In this document: in pieces, positions 51,270-63,348 of the stretch | How positions within the stretch are numbered: position 1 is the first letter of the stretch | Layout of the letters: every line of letters starts with the position of its first letter | Assembly (NCBI GenBank): GCA_014654535.1 | Contig: BNBA01000015.1 | Coordinates: forward strand, 1-64,000 | Direction: 5' to 3' | DNA: 64,000 nt | DNA from: Xanthomonas boreopolis | GTDB taxonomy: Bacteria > Pseudomonadota > Gammaproteobacteria > Xanthomonadales > Xanthomonadaceae | The notes under the pieces: model-generated | The model's database searches: none | The model's input: the letters and a program-made list of their open reading frames with translations, nothing else | What the model was told of the DNA's origin: nothing | Position numbers and translations under genes: made by a program

Positions 51270-52241
51270 CCGGGACCGGGGACCCGGGGGCGGAAAAGCG
51301 ACAAGCCCGCCCCGGATCGAGTGTCGTTGTGGGAGGGACTTCAGTCCCGACGGGCTTTACTGGCCTGCTGTCGGGACTGAAGTCCCTCCCATAGAAAGCC
51401 CGAAAGACTGCAAAAAAAGCATCAGGTCGCATCAGTCAGGCCCGGGCAAGACGCGTCCCCGAGTCACTCCCCGCGCCCGAACCGCCGCTCAGCCGGGCAG
51501 GATCATCGCCAGCGCCACCTTATCTGCCGAAGAAGTAGCTCAAGCCGGGGCCCGGGTTCCGGGACGGCGACGGGCCTGCTCCGGGTCGAGTGCCGTGGTG
51601 GGAAGGGCTTCGATGAAGCCGGGACTCGGGACCGGGGATCCGGACCCGGGCCAGCGGCAAGCCCGCCCCGGATCGAGTGTCGTTGCGGGAGGGACTTCAG
51701 TCCCGACGGGCTTTACTGGCCTGCTGTCGGGACTGAAGTCCCTCCCACAGAAAGCCCGAAAGACCGCAAAAAAAGCATCAGGTCGCGTCAGTCAGGCCCG
51801 GCAGGGCGCGTCCCCGAGCCGCTCCCCGCGCCCGAGCCGCCGCTCAGCCGGGCAGGATCATCGCCAGCGCCACCTTATCTGCCGAAGAAGTAGCTGGAGC
51901 CGGGGCCCGGGTTTCGGGACTGGGCCCGGGACAGCGACGGGCCTGCTCCGGGTCGAGTGCCGTGGTGGGAAGGGCTTCGATGAAGCCGGGACTCGGGGCC
52001 GGGGATCCGGAGCCGGGCCAGCGACAAGCCGGCCCCGGATCGAGTGTCGTTGTGGGAGGGACTTCAGTCCCGACGGGCTTTACTGGCCTGCTGTCGGGAC
52101 TGAAGTCCCTCCCACAGAAAGCCCGAAAGACCGCAAAAAAGCATCGGGTCGCGTCAGTCAGGCCCGGCAGGGCGCGTCCCCGAGCAGCTCCCCGCGCCCG
52201 AGCCGCCGCTCAGCCGGGCAGGATCATCGCCAGCGCCACCT
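51252..52241. repeat. Tandem duplication of about 0.36 kb copying the 3' tips of two genes
   Basis: The nlpD tail TATCTGCCGAAGAAGTAGC occurs at 51252, 51521 and 51876. The tail of the convergent gene at 52210, AGGATCATCGCCAGCGCC plus CACC, occurs near 51500, 51855 and in the gene itself at about 52220. Palindromes of the GGGACTTCAGTCCC family start at 51329, 51685 and 52052 (spacing 356 and 367). The first unit lacks a segment present in units 2 and 3 (51540-51655 and 51895-52020). Between the real genes (51270-52209) there is no separate gene. Confidence 0.9.
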
Positions 52242-52584
52242 TGCGGCCCTCGCTGGCGAGCACGTTGTAGGTGCGGGCGGCGGCGGCGTTGGTCATCGCT
52301 TCGATGCCGATGCCGCGGGTCAGGCAAGCCGCCATCACTTCCGGCGGCGGGAAGCCCTGGCTTTCACCCGTGCCCAGCAACACCAGCGCGGGCGCCAGCT
52401 CCAGCACCGGTTGCATGTGCGCAGCGGTGAGCTGGTCGAGCGCGGCCACCGGCCAGGCCTCGACCAGTTTCTCGGGGGTCAGCAGGAAGCTCCGCCGCAG
52501 GACCTGCTCGTTGACCTTGGCCTGGGTGCCATCGGCCGAGCGCAGCGCGTAGGTGTAGTCGGGATGTTCCTGGTTCAGTTGCAT
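52210..52584 (-). CDS. Mth938-like (DUF498) domain protein
   Basis: The protein is 124 residues from ATG 52584. The Mth938 fold is suggested by L-R-R-S-F-L-L-T-P near 29-37, L-V-L-L-G-T-G-E-S-Q near 68-77 and G-I-G-I-E-A-M-T-N-A-A-A-A-R-T-Y-N-V-L near 90-108. It is a conserved small protein of unknown biochemistry; the mitochondrial relative NDUFAF3 assists complex I. Its final codons are part of the tandem duplication. It lies 8 bases after the YhbY gene, so they form a two-gene unit. Confidence 0.85.
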   Translation of the reverse strand: MQLNQEHPDYTYALRSADGTQAKVNEQVLRRSFLLTPEKLVEAWPVAALDQLTAAHMQPVLELAPALVLLGTGESQGFPPPEVMAACLTRGIGIEAMTNAAAARTYNVLASEGRKVALAMILPG

Positions 52585-52592
52585 GGAACCAC

Positions 52593-52898
52593 TCAGGCGC
52601 GCGGCAGGACGATCTGGCGCTTTTCCTTGCTGGGCCGGTAGAGGATCGCGGTATGCCCGATCCGCTGGACCAGCGCGCTGCCGGTCTGCCCGACGATGTC
52701 GGCGATCATGGCATCGCGCACCTCGCGATCGTCCGCGCCAACCTTCACCTTCACCAGCTCGTGCCGCTCCAGCACCTCGTCCAGCTCCGCCAGGAACGCG
52801 GGCGTGACCCCCTTGCCTCCGGTCTGGAGCAGCGCCTTGAGGTCGTGGGCCTGGCCGCGCAGGAAACGGGTCTGGGCGGGGGTGAGAGCGATGGACAT
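52593..52898 (-). CDS. yhbY: YhbY-family (CRM domain) ribosome assembly protein
   Basis: The protein is 101 residues from ATG 52898. The CRS1/YhbY RNA-binding fold is shown by L-K-A-L-L-Q-T-G-G-K-G-V-T near 24-37 and L-V-Q-R-I-G-H-T-A-I-L-Y-R-P near 81-94. E. coli YhbY binds pre-50S ribosomes. It diverges from rlmE across 64 bases, as in E. coli, where yhbY also lies next to rlmE and ftsH. The shared region has CCTGATACC-like AT signal at 52925-52935 only. Confidence 0.93.
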   Translation of the reverse strand: MSIALTPAQTRFLRGQAHDLKALLQTGGKGVTPAFLAELDEVLERHELVKVKVGADDREVRDAMIADIVGQTGSALVQRIGHTAILYRPSKEKRQIVLPRA

Positions 52899-52962
52899 GC
52901 AGGAGAAAGGGAAGCCAAGGGGGTTCAGGGTATCATGACGCCCCCTCAGGTCCCCCAGCCCG

Positions 52963-53592
52963 ATGTCCCGCAGCAAGAGCAGCCAGCGTTGGCTCAAGGA
53001 ACATTTCTCCGACCCCTTCGTGAAGAAGGCCCAGGCCGAAGGCATGCGTTCGCGCGCGGCCTACAAGCTGGAGGAGCTGCTGGAGCGGGATCGCCTGTTG
53101 AAGCCGGACATGGTGGTCGTCGACCTCGGTGCGGCGCCGGGCGGGTGGTCGCAACAGGTCCGCAAGCAGATGGGCGATCGCGGCCGGGTGCTGGCGCTGG
53201 ACATCCTGGACATGCCGCCGCTGGCCGGCGTGGAGTTCCTGCACGGCGACTTCAGGGAGGAGGCGGTCCTGGCCCGTTTCGAGGAAATGCTCGGCGGCGA
53301 GCCGGTGGACCTTGTGCTGTCGGACATGGCCCCCAATAAGAGCGGTATGGATGCGGTCGACCAGCCGCGGATGATGCACTTGGCTGAATTGGCGATGGAT
53401 TTCGCCGACAACCACCTGAAGCCGGGCGGGGCGTTCCTGATCAAGCTGTTCCAGGGCGTCGGGTTCGACGACTACGTCCGCGAGCTGCGCCGGCGCTACG
53501 ACAAGGTGTCCATCCGCAAGCCCCAGGCGTCGCGCAAGCGTTCACCCGAGGTTTATGCCCTTGGCCAGGGCAAGCGTGCCCAGATCAAGTAA
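52963..53592 (+). CDS. rlmE: 23S rRNA 2'-O-ribose U2552 methyltransferase
   Basis: The protein is 209 residues (FtsJ/RrmJ). It methylates U2552 of the A-loop of the 50S subunit. The SAM motif is [13 protein letters not shown] near 48-60, and the K-D-K-E tetrad residues include Lys near position 24-37 and Asp in S-D-M-A-P-N-K-S-G. It lies 49 bases before ftsH in the same direction and is likely co-transcribed. Confidence 0.96.
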   Translation: MSRSKSSQRWLKEHFSDPFVKKAQAEGMRSRAAYKLEELLERDRLLKPDMVVVDLGAAPGGWSQQVRKQMGDRGRVLALDILDMPPLAGVEFLHGDFREEAVLARFEEMLGGEPVDLVLSDMAPNKSGMDAVDQPRMMHLAELAMDFADNHLKPGGAFLIKLFQGVGFDDYVRELRRRYDKVSIRKPQASRKRSPEVYALGQGKRAQIK

Positions 53593-53641
53593 GCTGCCCC
53601 AAGAACCAATAGAGTAACGAGCGAGAGGGACACCGGAGCCA

Positions 53642-55579
<1,938 letters not shown>

Positions 55580-55603
55580 TCCGGCCGGTCGCCATGAACG
55601 GGA

Positions 55604-55636
55604 GGGCGCGCAGGCAGCTGCGCGCCCTTCGCTTTT
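55604..55636 (+). terminator. Rho-independent terminator after ftsH
   Basis: GGGCGCGCAG (55604-55613), loop GCAG, then CTGCGCGCCC (55618-55627) form a perfect 10-bp stem followed by TTCGCTTTTG. Confidence 0.85.
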
Positions 55637-55699
55637 GAGGGCATTGGGCATTCGCGCGCAGGTCGGCGAAAATGCCGGTCCATGCATCGCGAGGTCGCC

Positions 55700-55879
55700 A
55701 TGTCGCCGCCATCCACGGAAACCCCGTCGTACACGCTGGAAATCGTCATCGCCACCTGCGTGGGCGCGACGCTGGGGCTGTTGACCGACAACATCCCGCT
55801 CGGCACCGGCGTGGGCATCGCGCTGGGCTGCCTGTTGAGCGTGATCAAGGTCGTCCGTACGCAGAAGAAGGACAAGTGA
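55700..55879 (+). CDS. Small membrane protein upstream of folP
   Basis: The protein is 59 residues from ATG 55700, with GAGGT upstream; ATG 55682 gives 65 residues but has no ribosome site. A hydrophobic stretch (about 15-50) could form one or two helices, and the C-terminus is basic (K-V-V-R-T-Q-K-K-D-K). The glycine-rich segment G-V-G-A-T-L-G-L and G-V-G-I-A-L-G-C suggests packed helices. Family unknown. Its stop overlaps the folP start (TGATG), so the two are coupled. Confidence 0.6.
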   Translation: MSPPSTETPSYTLEIVIATCVGATLGLLTDNIPLGTGVGIALGCLLSVIKVVRTQKKDK

Positions 55880-56775
55880 TGTTCGATACCCGGCCGACGC
55901 TGGATTGCGGCGGGCGCCCGCTCGCGCTGGACCGTCCGCAGGTGATGGGCATCGTCAACGTGACGCCGGATTCGTTTTCCGACGGCGGGCGCCACGACAC
56001 CCTGGACGCCGCCATCGCGCACGGGCTGCGGCTGGTGGAGGAGGGCGCGGCGATCCTGGACATCGGCGGCGAATCGACCCGGCCCGGCGCCGAGCCGGTC
56101 GGGGTGGAGGAAGAACTGCGCCGGGTGGTCCCGGTGATCGAGTCGCTGGCTGCGCGGGTCGAAGTGCCGATCAGCGTGGACACCTTCAAGCCGGAGGTGA
56201 TGCGCGCGGCGGTCGCCGCCGGCGCGGGCATGATCAACGACATCCGCGCGCTGAGGGAGCCGGGCGCCCTCGACGCGGCGGCGCAGCTGGGCGTGCCGGT
56301 GGTGCTGATGCACATGCAGGGCGAGCCGCGCTCGATGCAGCAGGCGCCCCACTACGACGACGTGGTCGCCGAGGTGCACCGTTTCCTGGCCGAGCGGATC
56401 TTCGCCGCGGAGATGGCGGGAATCGACAAGCGCCGGCTCGTGCTCGACCCGGGCTTCGGTTTCGGCAAGACCACCGCGCACAACCTGCAGTTGCTGGGCG
56501 AGCTGGAGCGTTTCGCCGGCTTCGGGCTGCCGATCCTGGCCGGGCTGTCGCGCAAGCGCAGCATCGGCGAACTGACCGGGCGCGAGGCGCCTGCCGAGCG
56601 CGTCCATGGCTCGGTGGCGGCGCACCTGATTGCGATCCAGCGTGGCGCGGGCATCGTGCGCGTGCACGATGTCGCGGCCACCGTCGATGCGCTGAAGGTG
56701 TTGGCGGCGCTTCCGCCCAAGGCGGCAGCCACGGCATCTCCGGCCGCGGCGATCCGCTGGCCCGACGACGAATGA
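55879..56775 (+). CDS. folP: Dihydropteroate synthase
   Basis: The protein is 298 residues from ATG 55879. It joins pteridine diphosphate to p-aminobenzoate in folate synthesis and is the target of sulfonamides. The signature lies at about 22-40: [16 protein letters not shown]. Further blocks are [18 protein letters not shown], and G-F-G-F-G-K-T. It is preceded by a coupled small membrane protein gene and followed by miaA. Confidence 0.96.
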   Translation: MFDTRPTLDCGGRPLALDRPQVMGIVNVTPDSFSDGGRHDTLDAAIAHGLRLVEEGAAILDIGGESTRPGAEPVGVEEELRRVVPVIESLAARVEVPISVDTFKPEVMRAAVAAGAGMINDIRALREPGALDAAAQLGVPVVLMHMQGEPRSMQQAPHYDDVVAEVHRFLAERIFAAEMAGIDKRRLVLDPGFGFGKTTAHNLQLLGELERFAGFGLPILAGLSRKRSIGELTGREAPAERVHGSVAAHLIAIQRGAGIVRVHDVAATVDALKVLAALPPKAAATASPAAAIRWPDDE

Positions 56776-56821
56776 GCCTTCCCGCCTGCCGGCCGGCACG
56801 GCCCGGTGGGTAGGCCTTCGA

Positions 56822-57835
56822 ATGGCGACCATGCACGACACCCGCCCCCTTGCCATCGCCTTGATGGGGCCGACCGCCAGCGGCAAGACCGCGGCGGCGC
56901 TGGCGCTCGCGCGGCGTTGGGGAGGCGAGATCGTCAGCGTGGATTCGGCCCTGGTGTACCGCGGGCTGGATATCGGTGCGGCCAAGCCGGACCGCGCGAT
57001 GCTGGCCGCGGCGCCGCACCACCTGATCGATATCTGCGATCCGTGGCAGGCCTACTCGGCCGCGGACTTCGCCCGGGACGCGCGTGCGGCCATCGACGGG
57101 ATCGTCGCGCGCGGGCGGTTGCCTATCCTGGCCGGCGGTACCGGCCTGTACTTCCGGTCGCTGCTGACCGGGCTTTCGCAGATGCCGCAGGCCGACCCGC
57201 AGGTGCGCGCCCGCCTGGCGGCGGAGGCCGACGCGCGCGGATGGCCAGCCCTGCATGCCGAGCTGGCCCGGGTCGATCCGGTCGCGGCGGCGCGCATCCA
57301 CGCTACCGATCCGCAACGGATCCAGCGCGCCTTGGAGGTCTATCGCCTGACCGGGCGCCCGATCAGCGAGTGGCAGGCCATGCCGCCGCCGCCGCGCCTG
57401 CCGCTGCGGGTGCTCAAGCTGGTGCTCGCGCCGCGCGCGCGCGCCGTCCTGCACGCGCGCATCGAGCGCCGGTTCGACGCGATGCTGGCGGACGGATTCC
57501 TGGACGAGGTCCGCGCGCTGAGGGCCATGCCGGAGATGACGCGGGTCGCCAGGCCGCTCGACCTGCCGGCGGTGCGGGCGGTCGGCTACCGGCAGGCCTG
57601 GGAACACCTAGACGGGCGCTGGGGCGCGGCGGAATTCCGCGAGCGGGCGATCCACGCCACCCGGCAACTGGCCAAGCGCCAGCTGACCTGGCTGCGCGGG
57701 GAGCTGGACGCGCGCTGGTTCGACCCCGAGAGCGACGCCGGACGCGTGGATGAGGCCGTCGCCGTATTCCTTTCACATCGACCCGGGGACCATAACGGGC
57801 TCCAGGACACTGCCAGCGGGCCCAAGGCCGTGTAA
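56822..57835 (+). CDS. miaA: tRNA dimethylallyltransferase MiaA
   Basis: The protein is 337 residues from ATG 56822; ATG 56831 is an alternative. It adds a dimethylallyl group to A37 of tRNAs reading UNN codons. The P-loop is M-G-P-T-A-S-G-K-T near 15-23, followed by [19 protein letters not shown], and R-A-V-G-Y-R-Q-A-W near 250-258. It leads into hfq-hflX, as in most gamma-proteobacteria. The C-terminal 20 residues vary freely in this family. Confidence 0.96.
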   Translation: MATMHDTRPLAIALMGPTASGKTAAALALARRWGGEIVSVDSALVYRGLDIGAAKPDRAMLAAAPHHLIDICDPWQAYSAADFARDARAAIDGIVARGRLPILAGGTGLYFRSLLTGLSQMPQADPQVRARLAAEADARGWPALHAELARVDPVAAARIHATDPQRIQRALEVYRLTGRPISEWQAMPPPPRLPLRVLKLVLAPRARAVLHARIERRFDAMLADGFLDEVRALRAMPEMTRVARPLDLPAVRAVGYRQAWEHLDGRWGAAEFRERAIHATRQLAKRQLTWLRGELDARWFDPESDAGRVDEAVAVFLSHRPGDHNGLQDTASGPKAV

Positions 57836-57907
57836 CATCCGGGGTCCGGAAACCGGCTGGGGAAAAGCAGGTGTCGACCGGGCCCAATAAGAACAATCAA
57901 TAATTAA

Positions 57908-58201
<294 letters not shown>

Positions 58202-58215
58202 GTTCGAGGTGATGC

Positions 58216-59529
58216 GTGTTTGACCGTTCGCGCAAGGGCGAGCACGCGCTGTTGATCCAGCCCCACGCGGGCGGGCCTGCCGAGGAGGACGTGCTGGAGG
58301 AGTTCGCCGACCTGGCGCGCTCCGCCGGCGCGAGCGTGGCCGCGACGCTGACCGCGCGCATCGACCGGCCGAGCCCGTCCACCCTCATCGGCAGCGGCAA
58401 GCTGGAAGAGGTCAAGGCCGCCGCCGACGCCACCGGCGCCGACCTGGTGCTGGTGAACCACCAGCTCACCCCGGTGCAGGAGCGCAACCTGGAGAAGTAC
58501 CTGCAGCGGCGCGTGATCGACCGCACCGGGCTGATCCTGGACATCTTCGCCCAGCGTGCGCGCAGCCACGAGGGCAAGCTGCAGGTGGAACTTGCGCAGC
58601 TCCGCCACCTGGCGACGCGATTGGTGCGTGGCTGGACCCACCTGGAGCGCCAGCGCGGCGGCTCGATCGGGTTGCGCGGCCCTGGCGAGACCCAGCTCGA
58701 GACCGACCGCCGCCTGCTGCAGAAGCGGGTGGAGCAACTGCAGAAGCGGCTGGACAAGGTCGAGGTGCAGCGCACCCAGATGCGCCGCGCGCGCGTGCGC
58801 AGCGAGCTGCCGCGCGTGGCGCTGGTGGGCTATACCAATGCCGGCAAGTCGACCCTGTTCAACGCCTTGACCGGCGCGGAGGCCTACGCGGCGGACCAAC
58901 TGTTCGCCACGCTGGACCCGACCGTGCGCCGCATCGCGCTGCCGGGCGGGCACGTGGTGCTCGCCGACACCGTCGGCTTCGTGCGCGACCTGCCGCACGA
59001 ACTGGTGGCGGCATTCCGCTCGACCCTGTCGGAAGCGCGCGAGGCGGACCTGCTGCTGCACGTGGTCGATGCGGCCGATCCGTTGCGCGAGGACCGCATC
59101 CGCCAGGTCGACGAGGTGCTGCACGCGGTGGGCGCGGGCGAACTGCCGCAGTTGCTGGTGTTCAACAAGATCGACCGCATCGAGGGCGCCGAAGTGCGGC
59201 ACGACGCGCAGGATGGCGTGCCGGACGAGGCGCGGCGCGAGCGGGTCTGGATTTCCGCGCGCGGCGGCGACGGCCTGGACCTGCTGCGCGAAGTGCTGGC
59301 GCGCCGGCTCAATCTCCAGCACGTGCAGGGCACGTTGCGCTTGCCGGCGTCGGCTGGCCGGCTGCGCTCGCGGCTGCATGCGCTGGACGTGGTGCGCGGC
59401 GAACGGGCCGACGAACACGGCTGGCTGATCGACGTGGACTTGCCGCTGGCCGAGGCCGAGCGGCTCGCCGCCGGGCGCGATGGCGAGCCGGTGCGGGCCT
59501 TGCTGCCGCAGCCGGCGCGGGAGTGGTAG
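58216..59529 (+). CDS. hflX: Ribosome-splitting GTPase HflX
   Basis: The protein is 437 residues from GTG 58216. An N-terminal HflX domain (about 20-180, P-S-P-S-T-L-I-G-S-G-K and R-G-P-G-E-T-Q-L-E-T-D-R-R near 155-168) is followed by a G domain: G1 G-Y-T-N-A-G-K-S-T near 212-220, G3 D-T-V-G-F, and G4 N-K-I-D. It dissociates stalled ribosomes after heat or stress. In E. coli hflX is followed by hflK and hflC, which are absent here: an MFS gene follows instead. Confidence 0.95.
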   Translation: MFDRSRKGEHALLIQPHAGGPAEEDVLEEFADLARSAGASVAATLTARIDRPSPSTLIGSGKLEEVKAAADATGADLVLVNHQLTPVQERNLEKYLQRRVIDRTGLILDIFAQRARSHEGKLQVELAQLRHLATRLVRGWTHLERQRGGSIGLRGPGETQLETDRRLLQKRVEQLQKRLDKVEVQRTQMRRARVRSELPRVALVGYTNAGKSTLFNALTGAEAYAADQLFATLDPTVRRIALPGGHVVLADTVGFVRDLPHELVAAFRSTLSEAREADLLLHVVDAADPLREDRIRQVDEVLHAVGAGELPQLLVFNKIDRIEGAEVRHDAQDGVPDEARRERVWISARGGDGLDLLREVLARRLNLQHVQGTLRLPASAGRLRSRLHALDVVRGERADEHGWLIDVDLPLAEAERLAAGRDGEPVRALLPQPAREW

Positions 59530-59658
59530 CGCCCTGGGCATGCGCCCCGGGGCGGCAGGACCGGTAGGCGGGGGATCCGGGCGGCACGGCGTGCCGGGGC
59601 ATTCACTTCGCCTGGCGCATGATCGCCCGGAGTCCAGGGCCATCACGGAGTTCCTCCG

Positions 59659-60966
59659 ATGTCCGAGCAGCCGGTCGCCGCGGTTCCGCACTACACCGCC
59701 GAGGAAAAACGCCATCGCGTGTTCGCGATCATGGCGGCGTCCTCGGGCAACCTGGTGGAGTGGTTCGACTTCTATGTCTATGCGTTCTGCGCGATCTACT
59801 TCGCCGCCGAGTTCTTCCCCAAGGGCGATACCACCGCGCAGTTGCTGAACACGGCCGGCGTGTTCGCGGCCGGGTTCCTGATGCGCCCGATCGGCGGATG
59901 GCTGTTCGGGCGCGTCGCCGACCGCTACGGGCGCAAGTCCTCGATGCTGATCTCGGTGTCGATGATGTGCGGCGGCTCGCTGATGATCGCGTGCCTGCCG
60001 ACCCACGCCCAGATCGGCGCCCTGGCCCCGGCGCTGCTGTTGGTCGCGCGCCTGGTCCAGGGGCTGTCCGTCGGCGGCGAGTACGGCACCACGGCCACCT
60101 ACATGAGCGAGGTGGCGTTGCGGGGCCAGCGCGGCTTCTTCTCCTCGTTCCAGTACGTGACCCTGATCGGCGGCCAGTTGCTGGCGGTACTGGTGATCGT
60201 GGCGATGGAGGCGCTGTTGTCCGAGCAGGAGATCCGCGCGTGGGGCTGGCGCGTGCCGTTCGTGATCGGCGCGATCGCGGCGGTGGTGTCGGTGCTGCTG
60301 CGGCGCACGCTCCGCGAGACCCAGCGCGAGGACGTGCGCAAGGGGAAGGACGCGGGATCGCTCGGCGCGCTGTTCCGGCGCCACAAGGCGGCGTTCTTCA
60401 CCGTGCTGGGCTACACCGCCGGCGGCTCCCTGATCTTCTACACCTTCACCACGTACATGCAGAAGTTCCTGGTCAACACGGTGCACCTGCCGATCAAGAC
60501 CGCCAGCTTCGTGATGACCGGGGCGCTGTTCCTGTACATGTGCATGCAGCCGGCGTTCGGCATGCTGTCCGACCGCATCGGCCGCCGCAACAACATGCTG
60601 ATCTTCGGCGCGCTCGGCGCGCTGACCACGGTGCCGATCCTGACCGCCTTGCAGCATGTCGCCAACCCGGTCGCCGCCTTCGCGCTGATCGTGCTGGCGC
60701 TGGCGATCGTCAGCTTCTATACCTCGGTCGCCGGCATCGTGAAGGCCGAGATGTTTCCGCCGGAAGTGCGCGCGCTCGGCGTGGGGCTGGCCTACGCGGT
60801 GGGCAACGCGATCTTCGGCGGTTCGGCCGAGTACGTCGCGCTGGGCCTGAAGAAGCTGGGCCACGAGCCGGCGTTCTTCTGGTACGTCACCGCGATGATG
60901 GTGGTGACGTTCCTGGTCAGCCTGCGCCTGCCCAGGCAGGCGGCGTACCTCCACCACGACCATTGA
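59659..60966 (+). CDS. MFS transporter, KgtP/ShiA-like metabolite:proton symporter
   Basis: The protein is 435 residues with 12 predicted membrane helices. The family markers are [11 protein letters not shown] near 31-41, [18 protein letters not shown] near 78-95 and the A-factor-like G-G-E-Y-G-T-T near 134-140. This fits the metabolite:H+ symporter group that includes alpha-ketoglutarate permease KgtP. The substrate is likely a di- or tricarboxylate or related acid but cannot be fixed. Confidence 0.85.
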   Translation: MSEQPVAAVPHYTAEEKRHRVFAIMAASSGNLVEWFDFYVYAFCAIYFAAEFFPKGDTTAQLLNTAGVFAAGFLMRPIGGWLFGRVADRYGRKSSMLISVSMMCGGSLMIACLPTHAQIGALAPALLLVARLVQGLSVGGEYGTTATYMSEVALRGQRGFFSSFQYVTLIGGQLLAVLVIVAMEALLSEQEIRAWGWRVPFVIGAIAAVVSVLLRRTLRETQREDVRKGKDAGSLGALFRRHKAAFFTVLGYTAGGSLIFYTFTTYMQKFLVNTVHLPIKTASFVMTGALFLYMCMQPAFGMLSDRIGRRNNMLIFGALGALTTVPILTALQHVANPVAAFALIVLALAIVSFYTSVAGIVKAEMFPPEVRALGVGLAYAVGNAIFGGSAEYVALGLKKLGHEPAFFWYVTAMMVVTFLVSLRLPRQAAYLHHDH

Positions 60967-61068
60967 GCATGAACGCCGGTGCGCCGCCGAAGGCGCACCG
61001 GCCGGCGGCGGCAGACATGGCTTGCGAATTCGGTTAAAAGACGGGCCTGGTCCATCGGCGCGAGATCC

Positions 61069-61563
61069 ATGCCCATTCCTTCCGATCCAGAGCTGCGCGT
61101 GCTTTCCGAAACGCTGGGGGCGCAACTGCTCGACCGGCGCGAACATCTCGTCGCGGCGGAAAGCTGCACCGGCGGTTGGATCGCCAAGGCGATGACCGAT
61201 GTGGCCGGTTCCTCGGCGTGGTTCGATTGCGGCATGGTCGCCTACAGCTACGAAGCCAAGCAGGCGCTGCTGGGCGTGCGCCCGCAGACGCTGGAGACGC
61301 ATGGCGCGGTCAGCCGCGAGACGGCGATCGAGATGGTGTCGGGGGCGCTGGCCAATTCCGGGGCGAGCATCGCCGTGGCGGTCACCGGCATCGCCGGCCC
61401 CGGCGGCGGCAGCGCCGGCAAGCCCGTGGGCACGGTCTGGATCGGCTGGAAGCGGCGCGGCGGCTACGCCAGCGCGGAAGTGTTCCACTTCGACGGCGAT
61501 CGCGATGCCGTGCGCCGGCAGACCGTCGCCGCGGCACTGCGGGGTTTGAGCGCGCTGCTGTGA
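61069..61563 (+). CDS. CinA-type nicotinamide-nucleotide amidase
   Basis: The protein is 164 residues from ATG 61069, the short single-domain (PncC) form of CinA. It would deamidate nicotinamide mononucleotide in NAD salvage. Signature blocks are A-E-S-C-T-G-G-W-I-A near 27-36, V-A-V-T-G-I-A-G-P-G-G-G-S near 105-117, and K-P-V-G-T-V-W-I-G. It precedes ubiB and lexA in the same direction, a linkage seen in related genomes (cinA-recA). No LexA box is visible in front of it. Confidence 0.92.
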   Translation: MPIPSDPELRVLSETLGAQLLDRREHLVAAESCTGGWIAKAMTDVAGSSAWFDCGMVAYSYEAKQALLGVRPQTLETHGAVSRETAIEMVSGALANSGASIAVAVTGIAGPGGGSAGKPVGTVWIGWKRRGGYASAEVFHFDGDRDAVRRQTVAAALRGLSALL

Positions 61564-61603
61564 GCATCGACGGCCTGCCGCGGCAGCGTGGAGTTCGCGC
61601 CCG

Positions 61604-63286
61604 ATGATGTGGGATGCGCTCGGCACGGTACGCGACCTGGGGCGGCTGCAGGAAATCGCCTCGGTGCTGATCCGCCATGGATTCGGCGACGTGGTGCGCC
61701 GCATCGGCCTGGCCGACGTGCTGGAACGGGCGGGGCGGCTGCTGCACTGGCACAACGGCGAAGGCATGTTGCGCATGTCCGCGGCCGTGCGGGTGCGGCG
61801 CGCCCTCGAGGAACTCGGGCCGACGTTCGTGAAGCTGGGGCAGGTACTGGCCACGCGCGTGGACCTGCTGCCGCCGGAATGGACCGACGAGCTTTCCCGC
61901 TTGCAGAACGCGGTGCCCGCGCTGCCGTTCGAGCGGATCCGCGACCAGTTGCTGGCCGACCTCGGCGTTCCGCCCGAGCAGGCGTTCGCGCGCTTCGACG
62001 AGAAGGCCCTGGCGGCGGCGTCGCTCGCGCAGACCCACCGTGCCTGGCTGCACGATGGCCGCGCCGTGGTGTTGAAGGTGCGCCGGCCGGGCATCCGCGA
62101 GGTGGTGGAAGCCGACCTGCGCTTGCTGGCGAGGCTGGCCGAGATCGTCGAGGCGCGCGCGCCGGACCTGCAGCGCTACCGACCGAAGGAGGTCGTCCAC
62201 CAGTTCACGGTATCGCTGCGGCGGGAGCTGGACTTCGCCGCCGAGTGCCGCAACGCCGAGCGCATCGCCGCCAACTTCGCCGGCCATGCCGAGGTGGTCA
62301 TCCCCGCCGTGCATTGGCAATGGACCTGCGAGAGCCTCAACGTGCAGGATTTCGTCGATGGCATCCCCGGGCGCGACCTGGCGGCGGCCGATGCGGCGGG
62401 CCTCGACCGCGTGCAGCTGGCCAGGCTCGGCGCCGGCATCGTGCTGAAGATGGTGCTCGAAGACGGCTGCTTCCACGCCGATCCGCATCCGGGCAACATC
62501 TTCTACATGCGCGACGGCCGCATCGCCATCATCGACTTCGGCATGGTCGGGCGCATTTCCGAGCAACGGCGCCAGCAGGTCGCGCAGTTGCTGTACGGCA
62601 TGGTCGACCACGACGCCGAGATCGTCGTCGACGTGTTGCTGGAATGGGCCGCGGGCGGGATCGAGGTCGACGAGATGCGGCTGCAGCAGGACATCGGCAC
62701 CTTCGTCGACCAGTACCGCGGCGTGCCGCTGAAGGAATTGCGGATCGGCGCGATGCTGGCCGACATCACCGCGATCCTGCGCGAGCACGCGCTGACCTTG
62801 CCCGCCGACCTGGCGCTGATGATCAAGGCGTTCCTGAGCCTGGAGGGCATGGGGCGCCAACTCGATCCCGATTTCGACATGGCCAGCGAGGCGCGGCCTT
62901 ACCTGCAGCGGGCGCTGCTACAGCGCTTCGCGCCCGGCCAGGTGCTGCGGCGGGGCCGGCGCAGCCTGACCGGCGCCATCGACCTGGTCGGCAACCTGCC
63001 GCGCGACCTCAAGCGGCTGCTGCAGGCGGCCCGCCGCGGCCGCCTGCAACTGCATGTGGAAACCCAGTCGCTCAAGGCCTTCGGCGCCCAGATCAACCGC
63101 GCCGCCAACCGCCTGACCATGGGCATCGTCACCGCGGCCCTGGTGATCGGTTCCTCGATCGTGATGAACAGCGTGGGTGGCATTTCCAGCCGGTGGCTGC
63201 TGGCGATCGGCGTGACCGGCTTCGTCGGCGCCGCCCTGTGCGGCATCTGGATCCTGATCTCGATCTGGCGCAGCGGCAGGGACTGA
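61604..63286 (+). CDS. ubiB: UbiB/ABC1 atypical kinase-like protein
   Basis: The protein is 560 residues from ATG 61604. The UbiB kinase-like core has the K-x-G-Q motif (F-V-K-L-G-Q-V-L-A-T-R) near 75-85, an A-A-A-S-L-A-Q loop in place of the P-loop, F-H-A-D-P-H-P-G-N near 290-298, and I-I-D-F-G-M-V-G near 307-314. Two C-terminal membrane helices lie at about 512-530 and 535-555. It is required for ubiquinone synthesis or transport, with ATPase activity. Not in the usual ubiE-ubiJ-ubiB cluster here, so a second paralogue is possible. Confidence 0.88.
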   Translation: MMWDALGTVRDLGRLQEIASVLIRHGFGDVVRRIGLADVLERAGRLLHWHNGEGMLRMSAAVRVRRALEELGPTFVKLGQVLATRVDLLPPEWTDELSRLQNAVPALPFERIRDQLLADLGVPPEQAFARFDEKALAAASLAQTHRAWLHDGRAVVLKVRRPGIREVVEADLRLLARLAEIVEARAPDLQRYRPKEVVHQFTVSLRRELDFAAECRNAERIAANFAGHAEVVIPAVHWQWTCESLNVQDFVDGIPGRDLAAADAAGLDRVQLARLGAGIVLKMVLEDGCFHADPHPGNIFYMRDGRIAIIDFGMVGRISEQRRQQVAQLLYGMVDHDAEIVVDVLLEWAAGGIEVDEMRLQQDIGTFVDQYRGVPLKELRIGAMLADITAILREHALTLPADLALMIKAFLSLEGMGRQLDPDFDMASEARPYLQRALLQRFAPGQVLRRGRRSLTGAIDLVGNLPRDLKRLLQAARRGRLQLHVETQSLKAFGAQINRAANRLTMGIVTAALVIGSSIVMNSVGGISSRWLLAIGVTGFVGAALCGIWILISIWRSGRD

Positions 63287-63327
63287 CCGGCGGCGTCCGA
63301 GGCTATCGGGGCTTGCGGCTGCCTGAA

Positions 63328-63346
63328 TTAGTAGTAATACTACTAA
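63328..63346. promoter_or_regulatory. LexA operator (SOS box) of lexA
   Basis: TTAGTAGTAATACTACTAA is an inverted repeat, symmetric apart from its centre, identical in form to the known Xanthomonas SOS box TTAGTAGTAATACTACTAA. It ends two bases before the lexA start ATG 63349, so it covers the region where a ribosome site would lie. Confidence 0.95.
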
Positions 63347-63348
63347 TC

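Noticed and set aside
51252-52241. Regularly spaced repeats that could suggest a CRISPR array
   Set aside because: Repeat spacing is about 356-367 bases, the units contain gene tails and palindromes, and there are no unique spacers of about 30 bases and no cas genes.
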